The position numbers and the translations under genes are program-made. DNA of 60,635 bases from an uncultured Bacteroidaceae bacterium. Its GTDB lineage: Bacteria; Bacteroidota; Bacteroidia; Bacteroidales; Bacteroidaceae. The stretch spans positions 1 to 60,635 of the forward strand of contig CAJODY010000011.1 in assembly GCA_905233285.1 (NCBI GenBank). The letters are read 5' to 3'. The first letter of the stretch is position 1, and every line of letters starts with the position of its first letter. Below the pieces are notes generated by a model. It saw only the letters and a list, made by a program, of their open reading frames with translations, was not told the DNA's origin and searched no databases. Positions 18,269 to 25,581 of this stretch are shown in pieces.

Positions 18269-19759
18269 TTACTTTACATAGAATTTTACACCGTCGGCAA
18301 TGTAGAAACCTCTTTGAGGTGTCAGTACGCGCTGACCATTCAAGTTGTAGATAGCACCGAATGGTTTCGTGTGGTTAGTGACATCAGTAATTGCCGTTGC
18401 CCTGTTAGCCTTGACAGTGTAGATGTTCGACTGACTCATATCACCGCTATATACGGTGACTGTGATTTCCTGACCGTTTTCCTTGTCTTCTATCAGTGTC
18501 CTGACAAGTGCTGTCTTTCCGTCGGCAACAACCTCTAAGTTTTCTGAAGTTACTTCCTCCTCCACTTCAATCTCATAGTCGTAGGTGTCGCTATCGAAGT
18601 TAGGAACACTCTCTCCGTTCACTTTCAAAGAAGTCAGTTTAGCATTGTAGATTAACTCAATGTCATCAACTGTCAGTTGGTCACCTCCGCTTCCCTTACC
18701 TGGTGTAGCATTGGTAGATGCAGTGATGAGGATAGCAGCTGGCTCAACGTCATTATCCGTATATTCGAAAGGCATCGACAGGCGTACCCATTCGCCGTCA
18801 GTCTGAACTATCTTATTGTTCTTTGCCTTTGCCACTACATTGGTGTATGTCTTGTCTTCCGGATCTTGATAGTATGAGCCATCAGTAATTACAGCACTGA
18901 CAGTGGCATAAGGATAATTAGCGTTTGCTTTGCCTTGCTTGAATTTCACCCAGAGCACAAGTGAGTCAGGACAAGAATACATAGGTGTGTAAAAAGGATC
19001 ACCGTTGCCGTCAACATCTGTATTGCTCACGTCTGCATAAGCATGGTTACTAACATCTGATGCAGTCATACTTCCGGCATTCAGACGACCGGTAGTCATC
19101 GTACCGTTTGCCACTACACCAAATATACTGGTAGAGTAAACCTGTGCGCTGAGCGAACCTGAATGGGCATCTTCCGATGTTTGGATATGATGACCTGCCA
19201 TAGAAGCCAAACTACCTGTTGCGCTCTCGAAAGAATGCCAACCATTGGGCTCAACATAAGTACCCGAAGACTGATGCCAGTTCTCAAAACTCTGGTTCGG
19301 AAGCTGATAACCCTTTCCGATAGTCACATTGATAATCTGTTCTATCGATTCCATCATGTCAATATAAATGTAGCAACGCAGATGACCGTTCTCTATTTTA
19401 CCTATCATGTTCACAGGTACAGGAGGTAAAAAATCAGCCATCCAGAAAGGGACACTGGGGTCGTCACCCGGAGTGATAGTAACAACCTGAGATATCTGAA
19501 GGATAGAAACATCACCAAGGTTAATCGGTACAATACCCGTCATAGTGACGTTACCAACACCCATCGGGCCGTCTTCGCTTGCAAGCATAAAATTCTTCAT
19601 TGTCAGGTCGTACATATCACCGTTCTCAACAACTGAGATTACTCCCGACTGTTCGGATGTTTCACCGTTGACCGTCACCACGATGGGTTCATTGTAGTCT
19701 GTTGCTCGTGCCACTATGGCTACGAAAGTAATTAATGCTAAGGTAAAAATTTTCTTCAT
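18269..19759 (-). CDS. Secreted calycin-like / PCMD-type protein with C-terminal tail
   Basis: Starting at the ATG at 19759 gives the signal peptide MKKIFTLALITFVAIVARA; the longer ATG at 19780 adds seven residues. Residues about 25-135 look like the calycin-like barrel domain of Bacteroidetes (YNEPIVVTVNGE at the start). Next comes a PCMD-like beta-sandwich region (LPNQSFENWHQ, then VDDIELIYNAKLTSLKVNG). The protein ends with IYNLNGQRVLTPQRGFYIAD, a short C-terminal module also seen in three other proteins here. It is the last gene of an operon with a PCMD lipoprotein and a PorT-like barrel. It probably binds or displays something at the cell surface; the ligand is unknown. Confidence 0.75.
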   Translation of the reverse strand: MKKIFTLALITFVAIVARATDYNEPIVVTVNGETSEQSGVISVVENGDMYDLTMKNFMLASEDGPMGVGNVTMTGIVPINLGDVSILQISQVVTITPGDDPSVPFWMADFLPPVPVNMIGKIENGHLRCYIYIDMMESIEQIINVTIGKGYQLPNQSFENWHQSSGTYVEPNGWHSFESATGSLASMAGHHIQTSEDAHSGSLSAQVYSTSIFGVVANGTMTTGRLNAGSMTASDVSNHAYADVSNTDVDGNGDPFYTPMYSCPDSLVLWVKFKQGKANANYPYATVSAVITDGSYYQDPEDKTYTNVVAKAKNNKIVQTDGEWVRLSMPFEYTDNDVEPAAILITASTNATPGKGSGGDQLTVDDIELIYNAKLTSLKVNGESVPNFDSDTYDYEIEVEEEVTSENLEVVADGKTALVRTLIEDKENGQEITVTVYSGDMSQSNIYTVKANRATAITDVTNHTKPFGAIYNLNGQRVLTPQRGFYIADGVKFYVK

Positions 19760-19814
19760 ATCAATCTTTTTATAAAACATGTTCTTATTTTGTCATTAAA
19801 AACTCGCAGTACTA

Positions 19815-20597
19815 TTATCTTATTCTATATGAGAATCCTATCTGTCCGTAGATAGGATAGAGCGTCTGTTCTACAGTCTTGAAGTCTCCCTTCATTACGC
19901 CAGTCAGTCCCCAGCAGAGGTTTACGGACAGTCCGAAGCGACGGTAGAACTGCCAATCAGCACCGACGGCAAGTCCGAACTGTAAAGTGCGCATCTCATC
20001 GGGGAAGTCGTAGGTAGCCCACTGGTTCTCCTCCGTACCCATCACCACCTTCGGTCCTGTAGGGTCGTCTTTGCGCAGATAGCCGTCGAAAGCGATACCT
20101 CCAAAGTACTTGTTGAAAAGAAGCGACAAGTAAGGACCAGCCCTGAACATCAACGAGCGGTTCAGTTGGAAAGTGAGCTGTACAGGTACAGTGAACATCC
20201 ACTGACGCACCTTCTGACGCACATGACCCGTGTATAATCCGTCGAGTTCATCATCCTCCATCTTCAGTTTCATACGGTAACCCTTCGTCGTCACTTCACA
20301 GTCCATACCTTTGTTCTCGATATACAGGCCTGCCAGCACTCCCCATCTTTTCTTGAATGGTATCATGACATCGCCTCCTGCCATAAAACTCGGAGTAAGA
20401 TGATACGACTCAAAACTGCGTATTGTAGAGGGAATGCCCAAAGGAGCTGTACCTCCTATATTGTAGCCGACACGTACTTTTAACTGCCATTCCCTAAGCC
20501 TGCTTTCATCCTGAGAGTTTGAGCCGTCAGCAGCCGATAGGGACAGAGTCGGCAGCAGTGCCGCAATCAGCATTATACATCTTATTACCTGTCTCAT
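19815..20597 (-). CDS. PorT-like outer membrane beta-barrel protein
   Basis: A 260-residue protein with the signal peptide MRQVIRCIMLIAALLPTLSLSA followed by repeated amphipathic strands ending in a classical C-terminal strand (YGQIGFSYRIR). The overall pattern is that of the PorT/OMP_b-brl_2 family of small barrels. It is coded between a PCMD lipoprotein (10-bp gap) and a calycin-like secreted protein (34-bp gap), so the three may form a surface assembly with this protein as the membrane anchor. That role is inferred. Confidence 0.78.
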   Translation of the reverse strand: MRQVIRCIMLIAALLPTLSLSAADGSNSQDESRLREWQLKVRVGYNIGGTAPLGIPSTIRSFESYHLTPSFMAGGDVMIPFKKRWGVLAGLYIENKGMDCEVTTKGYRMKLKMEDDELDGLYTGHVRQKVRQWMFTVPVQLTFQLNRSLMFRAGPYLSLLFNKYFGGIAFDGYLRKDDPTGPKVVMGTEENQWATYDFPDEMRTLQFGLAVGADWQFYRRFGLSVNLCWGLTGVMKGDFKTVEQTLYPIYGQIGFSYRIR

Positions 20598-20607
20598 GTG
20601 TTTTGCG

Positions 20608-21756
20608 TTACTTCTTTAATGTTATCTCAACCTTGTCCACACACAGGGTACTGCCCACAGCTCCCTCGAATGTGTCGCCCGTCTTGCTCGATGAGAACAC
20701 CAGCGCAAGGTTATAGCCGCGATCTGCCAATATCGTCGCATCGATTGGTGCCTTATTAACGAAAACCATCTCAAAAGGTTTCCAGTCGTCTGTCTCTGGT
20801 AATGATGCCACCTGGGCGATGCTTACTATCAGGTCACTGGTCAATACATCGTCGCCATGCAGAACCACCTTTTCTCCGGCTGCATTCTGGTTGCGGTAGA
20901 GTACTGAATAGATGTTTGGCTCATCAACCTTTCCAGGTACTACATTTTTGTTCTTATCAGTGAATTCAGAACCTGCCTTGAATTTATAGTAGCCTGTCAC
21001 CTTCAGAGGTTCTTCCGTGAACGGAATACCCATCTTCGTAGTCCAGAGAGTTTTTGTGATGGCATACTGACTATCGAACTCACCGAAGAACAGATTACCG
21101 GCAGCAATAGGCTTTTTGAAAGTCTTACCCCAATTGCCAGTGTCACGAGTCGTCAATCGTACACAACTGCCCTCGTAGCCGTTTACGTCGGGTATCGTCG
21201 GGTAGGCATCGGCCACGGCGTTAGGCTTGGCAATGATGAATCCTGCATTTCCCGATGCCCATACCTGCTCGTTCGGAGTACCGTCGGCAGCCACCTCATA
21301 CCACATATAGTATTTGTTGTTGGCATCGTCAAGCTTATAATGCTCGAAATCGAACTTCATCTTATGCTCTACTATAGGAGGTGTGACTGGTTTTGTAAAA
21401 CTGACTGTATATTGGCGTTGCCACTGCCCATCTTCAGAGGTAACTGTATAGACAACAGGACCTTTGCTGAAGTCCTGTACAGAACCGTTGGCAGGATTCG
21501 AGATCGCACCCGGTGTCATATTCATGTGCAGAGCTATTGGAGGCAGGCCGTTTACGGAACGTACTGTAAACACAATCTTCTGGTCACCTGAAGGAATATT
21601 ATTTATATGCATATCAGCTTCATTATAGAAGAACGCCTTCAATTCCTCTCCCTCTACCCATGCATCAATGATGTCGCACTCCGAATTGCTCGGTTCCTCC
21701 TTAAAGCAGGAAACGAGAAGCAGCGAAATCAGTGACATACTGATAAGTTTTTTCAT
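20608..21756 (-). CDS. PCMD-domain lipoprotein
   Basis: The N-terminus MKKLISMSLISLLLVSCFKE is a lipoprotein signal with the lipobox Cys at residue 17, followed by acidic and polar residues that may favour surface export. Residues about 25-115 resemble an Ig-like or DUF4959-type beta domain, and the C-terminal part (KMKFDFEHYKLDDANNKYYM to CVDKVEITLKK) matches the putative carbohydrate metabolism domain, a jelly-roll often found in glycan-related surface lipoproteins. It is the first gene of a three-gene operon with its own promoter. Glycan binding is a family expectation, not shown by residues here. Confidence 0.8.
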   Translation of the reverse strand: MKKLISMSLISLLLVSCFKEEPSNSECDIIDAWVEGEELKAFFYNEADMHINNIPSGDQKIVFTVRSVNGLPPIALHMNMTPGAISNPANGSVQDFSKGPVVYTVTSEDGQWQRQYTVSFTKPVTPPIVEHKMKFDFEHYKLDDANNKYYMWYEVAADGTPNEQVWASGNAGFIIAKPNAVADAYPTIPDVNGYEGSCVRLTTRDTGNWGKTFKKPIAAGNLFFGEFDSQYAITKTLWTTKMGIPFTEEPLKVTGYYKFKAGSEFTDKNKNVVPGKVDEPNIYSVLYRNQNAAGEKVVLHGDDVLTSDLIVSIAQVASLPETDDWKPFEMVFVNKAPIDATILADRGYNLALVFSSSKTGDTFEGAVGSTLCVDKVEITLKK

Positions 21757-21776
21757 CTCTATTTTCTTTGTGGGCG

Positions 21777-21807
21777 CAAAGGTACAAAGAATTTTATATT
21801 TGACAAA
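21777..21807 (-). promoter_or_regulatory. Promoter of the PCMD-PorT-calycin operon
   Basis: On the minus strand TTTG (21807-21804), a 19-base spacer and TACCTTTG (21784-21777) match the consensus exactly, about 20 bases before the PCMD start codon. Confidence 0.8.
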
Positions 21808-21814
21808 AAAACAT

Positions 21815-22534
21815 TTACTTCTTAACCCTCTGTGGTTGGTCGTAGTGGACGAAAAAGGTGTTCCACACCTTCAGCATACTGGAAAGATTCTGCGAGATGA
21901 TTTCCGCCTCGCGGGTAAAGTTGCGGTATTCACGCTTACGATCGGGGCGGATACGCGAAAGTATCTGCTTTTCTGTAGCTTCGAATATCTCGCCCTTGTA
22001 CTGAAAAAAGAATACGTTGGTGAGAGGGATGGGCAATTCTTCGGGATTGCCGACGGAATTGATGTCAGAGAGATTAGCACCCCACGAACCGAGATTCAAA
22101 TTTGACTGTTGCAAGTTCTGAGTCATGTTCATCAGAGCCACTGCACGTTCATCTACTTTGTTTTGATCTACTATACGAACTTGAATGACACGTGCCACTT
22201 TTCCTCCCAATGTATCCTCTACAACGATTTTCCCCATACACGAACCACCACCGACGGGAATGAAGACGTCACCGTTATTGAACTCGACACGCAGAATGCT
22301 ACCTGTCACAGCCTCCATCAAGGTATCGTTCTGCACATACCAAAGGGTTTGCTTGCCCAAGTGAATATTGCAGGGCGTCTGCGTCTTCGTAATCTTGAAC
22401 ACACCCGAATAGACAGTTGCTACCTGAAAGGTTTTGTATTCGAAAGGCCACGTCCCTATTGGCTCCCAATCATCTGCCCGACTTTGGGTAAATCCCAAAG
22501 TCAGAAGCAGAAGAGTATAAAGGACTTTACGCAT
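21815..22534 (-). CDS. Secreted protein of unknown function
   Basis: I do not recognise this family. The protein has 239 residues with a clear signal peptide (MRKVLYTLLLLTLGFTQSRA). The first half looks beta-rich, with IPVGGGSCMGKIVVED in the middle. The second half is mostly helical and polar and ends basic (QPQRVKK). Its ATG follows directly after the stop of the coiled-coil lipoprotein gene, with no gap, so the two are surely cotranscribed and may form a periplasmic pair. Confidence 0.7.
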   Translation of the reverse strand: MRKVLYTLLLLTLGFTQSRADDWEPIGTWPFEYKTFQVATVYSGVFKITKTQTPCNIHLGKQTLWYVQNDTLMEAVTGSILRVEFNNGDVFIPVGGGSCMGKIVVEDTLGGKVARVIQVRIVDQNKVDERAVALMNMTQNLQQSNLNLGSWGANLSDINSVGNPEELPIPLTNVFFFQYKGEIFEATEKQILSRIRPDRKREYRNFTREAEIISQNLSSMLKVWNTFFVHYDQPQRVKK

Positions 22535-23383
22535 TTATTTCACTTGAATGACTAGGTATTTGCTTATGCTCCAGAATGCCACGTTATCAGAGATGCAAAG
22601 TGTATATTCACCCTTGGAGTCCTTCATAAGTTTGTAGGATTCAGTAGGATGTGTTGTAAGTATCTTTGCCGACTTAGAGTTGAGAGGAATGACACGGGTG
22701 GTGCGGATGTCAATCTTTGTCAGATATTCCTTATTGTAATCGCCCTTGAGCACATCGCCGTTCTGGAGGATCTTCTGTTCTTTCAGTTCTTTTTTTGTGC
22801 CGAATACGTACCATGCGGCATTGAGTTCTGCATCCTGCTTCTTTACGACCTGCTTGGTTTCGTCATTCTGTTGTTTTACGGCTGTATTCTCGGCCGAGAG
22901 GGTCTTTACATTCTCGTTGAGAGCTGCAATCTGCACGTCCTTCTCTGCCAACTGAGCAGTCAGAGCTTCGATAGCTTGAGCCTTTTCTTCGAGTTGCTTG
23001 TTGAGTCCGGCAATCAAGTTCTGTAGTTTGCTATTCTGCTGGGAACCAGCTTTGAACTTTGCTTCAAGGTCAGCAATCTTCTGACGCTGCGCTTCCATGG
23101 TTTCCTGAATAAACTGCATGTTCTCGCGTATATTGTCAACATTGCTGTTTCTCTCAGCCGACTGTGACAACATATTGACACGTTCTTCGGCTTCGTTTAT
23201 CTGCTGGAAACCAGCCTGAATCTCATTTATGGCCTCAGCCATATCGTTAATTACTTCATTTTTCTCGTTGACAAGGTTCTGAAGGGAATCGATTTCGGAA
23301 TTTGCCTGGTCAGACTTTCCTTTACCACCACATGCGGTGAGCACAGCAGCACAGATGGCTGCAAGAAATAATACTTTCTTCAT
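22535..23383 (-). CDS. Coiled-coil lipoprotein
   Basis: The N-terminus MKKVLFLAAICAAVLTACGG carries a lipobox with Cys at residue 18. From about residue 25 to 185 the protein is one long coiled coil rich in Glu, Gln, Lys and Ala. A compact beta-like domain of about 90 residues follows (LKEQKILQNGDVLKGDYN to YLVIQVK). It could be a periplasmic spacer or adaptor. It starts 3 bp after rsmI and abuts the unknown secreted gene. No family function is known to me. Confidence 0.75.
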   Translation of the reverse strand: MKKVLFLAAICAAVLTACGGKGKSDQANSEIDSLQNLVNEKNEVINDMAEAINEIQAGFQQINEAEERVNMLSQSAERNSNVDNIRENMQFIQETMEAQRQKIADLEAKFKAGSQQNSKLQNLIAGLNKQLEEKAQAIEALTAQLAEKDVQIAALNENVKTLSAENTAVKQQNDETKQVVKKQDAELNAAWYVFGTKKELKEQKILQNGDVLKGDYNKEYLTKIDIRTTRVIPLNSKSAKILTTHPTESYKLMKDSKGEYTLCISDNVAFWSISKYLVIQVK

Positions 23384-23386
23384 AAT

Positions 23387-24160
23387 CTAAGATTTTTTAT
23401 ATTTGTTTTTTGACTTTGCTTTTCCCATTATGAGTTCATTAACCATTGATGATGGGTCATAATTGTTAATTGAACATGGTACATCGTACACGGAATTGGG
23501 GCATCCTCCAAGTATAATCACTATCTCACCCAACGGTTCGTGCTGACGGAAGTGGTCTGTCACCTCACTAAGCGTGCCACGCACATGGGTTTCGTGCACT
23601 TTGGATATCTCTCTCGACACGCATACCTGACGTTCTGGACCGAATACTTCGATGAACTGCTCCAGTGTCTTCAACAGGCGACGCGGTGACTCGTAGAAGA
23701 TGACAGTACGCTGCTCATCCTTATAGAATTGTAATCGGGTCTGCCGCCCTTTCTTCTGCGGAAGGAATCCCTCGAATATAAAATGGTCGCAGGGCAGTCC
23801 GCTGCTGACTAGAGCAGGAACGAATGCAGTGGCTCCTGGGAGGGTCTGAACCTCAATGCCATGCTTCACCGCTTCGCGTACAAGAAGAAAACCTGGGTCA
23901 CTGATGCCAGGAGTGCCGGCATCACTTATAATGGCTATATTCGTACCCGAAAGAAGTCGTGAGGTATATTCTTCCACACTCTCATGCTCATTATATTTAT
24001 GATGAGACAGAACAGGGGTGTGAATGTCATAGTGGGAAAGTAAGATACCGGATGTGCGAGTATCCTCTGCGAGAATCAGGTCTGCTTCCTTAAGAACGCG
24101 GACAGCTCTCATTGTCATATCTTCCATGTTCCCTACGGGTGTGGGTACAACATATAACAT
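23387..24160 (-). CDS. rsmI: 16S rRNA (cytidine-1402 2'-O) methyltransferase RsmI
   Basis: A SAM-dependent tetrapyrrole-methylase-fold enzyme that methylates C1402 in the ribosomal P site. Signature segments are YVVPTPVGNMEDMTMRAV at the start, LILAEDTRTSGILLSHY near residue 28, ISDAGTPGISDPG near 78 and IFYESPRRLLKTLE near 145. Length 257 is slightly longer than the core because of a basic tail (KAKSKNKYKKS). The promoter ends only a few bases before the ATG, so the mRNA may be leaderless. Two envelope genes follow on the same transcript. Confidence 0.94.
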   Translation of the reverse strand: MLYVVPTPVGNMEDMTMRAVRVLKEADLILAEDTRTSGILLSHYDIHTPVLSHHKYNEHESVEEYTSRLLSGTNIAIISDAGTPGISDPGFLLVREAVKHGIEVQTLPGATAFVPALVSSGLPCDHFIFEGFLPQKKGRQTRLQFYKDEQRTVIFYESPRRLLKTLEQFIEVFGPERQVCVSREISKVHETHVRGTLSEVTDHFRQHEPLGEIVIILGGCPNSVYDVPCSINNYDPSSMVNELIMGKAKSKNKYKKS

Positions 24161-24164
24161 AGTG

Positions 24165-24196
24165 CGAAGTTACGCCAATGTTGGTATATGACAAAA
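24165..24196 (-). promoter_or_regulatory. Promoter of rsmI, giving a near-leaderless start
   Basis: Minus-strand TTTTG (24196-24192), a 19-base spacer and TAACTTCG (24172-24165), one base off TAnnTTTG. The ATG at 24160 begins four bases after the box, where transcription itself should start. Confidence 0.6.
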
Positions 24197-24220
24197 GAAA
24201 TAGGATTTTTTATCGGTTTT

Positions 24221-24254
24221 TTTGATATTTTTAATTTTAAATCATCTAATTTTG
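24221..24254 (+). promoter_or_regulatory. Promoter of the AI-2E family gene
   Basis: TTTG at 24221-24224 and TAATTTTG at 24247-24254 with a 22-base spacer, slightly longer than usual. The start codon is 17 bases further on. Confidence 0.55.
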
Positions 24255-24270
24255 CAAAAAATATGTTCGT

Positions 24271-25374
24271 ATGATGACCAAAGAAATCACTTTCGACCGC
24301 TTTATACGCGCCTCGTTGGCTGTGGCAGCCGTGGTTGTAGTATATATTCTGATGCGCAAACTGAGTAGTGTACTGATACCGTTTTTCGTAGCTTGGCTCG
24401 TAGCCTACCTGCTCTACCCCATCGTATGTTTTTTCCAGTATAAATGCAAACTGAAGAACAGGGTCGTGAGCATTATCGTCACCCTGCTGGTCATTATAGG
24501 AATAATCGTCGGAGCATGTTTCCTTTTTATTCCACCTGTAATAAGCGAAGTGACAAGACTGAAGGTTCTGATTGTTGATTACCTCTCAACAGACGAGAAG
24601 GTAGGTTACATATCGGGAGAGATACAGAATTTTCTAAAGAACTCCATCGACTTGGACAAGATTGTCAACGCTCTGAGTGTGAGTGATATATCAGCATTCG
24701 TGGAGCAGGGATTAAACCCCTTAATCAAAATCATGTACGGATCTGTCACAGCTCTTATCGGATTTATTGCCTCGCTGATTGGAATCCTCTATTTGTTCTT
24801 CATTCTTATGGACTACGAAAAGCTGAGCAAAGGCTTTTTCGACATGATTCCTCACACACAAAAGGGTATCGTATCGGGTATTTTCAAAGATGTGGAAAGT
24901 GGTATGGCAAGCTACTTCCGTGGACAAAGTCTGGTAGCTCTGATAGTAGGCATTCTGTTCGCTATCGGCTTCGTAATCATTGACTTCCCATTAGCTATAC
25001 CACTCGGACTCTTCATCGGATTCCTCAACCTCGTACCTTACCTGCAAACTCTCGGATTCGTACCTGCGCTCATGCTCTCACTCTTGAAAGCCCACGATAC
25101 AGGCGAGAGTTTCTGGTGGATATTCCTGGGAGCCGTTGCAGTATTTGCTGTCGTACAGACCATACAAGACACAATCATAGTACCGAAAGTGATGGGTCAC
25201 GTGATGGGACTCAACGCTGCCGTCATCCTTCTCAGCCTGTCGGTATGGGGCTCTCTCCTTGGTTTCATCGGACTCATCATAGCGCTCCCACTTACTACAA
25301 TCCTGATATCATATTACAAGCGCTACATTTTGGAAAAGGAGGATTCTCCTGAAGATAAAGGAGCACCAATATAA
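24271..25374 (+). CDS. AI-2E family transporter (PerM-like membrane protein)
   Basis: A 367-residue inner-membrane protein with about seven to eight hydrophobic segments: two near the N-terminus (residues 10-60), one at 70-90, then a soluble stretch (about 95-150) and a C-terminal bundle with the conserved SYFRGQSLVALIVGILFAIG and DTIIVPKVMGHVMGLN motifs. These define the AI-2E transporter (UPF0118) family, whose members move autoinducer-2, ions or other solutes. The substrate is not predictable. It stands alone between divergent rsmI and the lipoprotein gene. Confidence 0.9.
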   Translation: MMTKEITFDRFIRASLAVAAVVVVYILMRKLSSVLIPFFVAWLVAYLLYPIVCFFQYKCKLKNRVVSIIVTLLVIIGIIVGACFLFIPPVISEVTRLKVLIVDYLSTDEKVGYISGEIQNFLKNSIDLDKIVNALSVSDISAFVEQGLNPLIKIMYGSVTALIGFIASLIGILYLFFILMDYEKLSKGFFDMIPHTQKGIVSGIFKDVESGMASYFRGQSLVALIVGILFAIGFVIIDFPLAIPLGLFIGFLNLVPYLQTLGFVPALMLSLLKAHDTGESFWWIFLGAVAVFAVVQTIQDTIIVPKVMGHVMGLNAAVILLSLSVWGSLLGFIGLIIALPLTTILISYYKRYILEKEDSPEDKGAPI

Positions 25375-25519
25375 TTCTTTATAACGACAAGGCACCCGAC
25401 GATATATCGAAAGGATTTTTCAACCTATAAATATCCGTTTTCATCCTTTTTACGTTATTTTTTTGTGTTGTTCGGCATTTTTCTCACTTGCCGTGGTTCT
25501 GTCTTTATATATAATAATG

Positions 25520-25527
25520 TACATTTG
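25520..25527 (+). promoter_or_regulatory. -7 box of the 811-residue lipoprotein gene
   Basis: TACATTTG matches TAnnTTTG. The leader is about 48 bases. No TTTG is seen at the proper distance upstream. Confidence 0.6.
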
Positions 25528-25581
25528 CACATAAAATTTCGAAATTATATCAATAAACTATTCTAAATCTATCACAGAATT

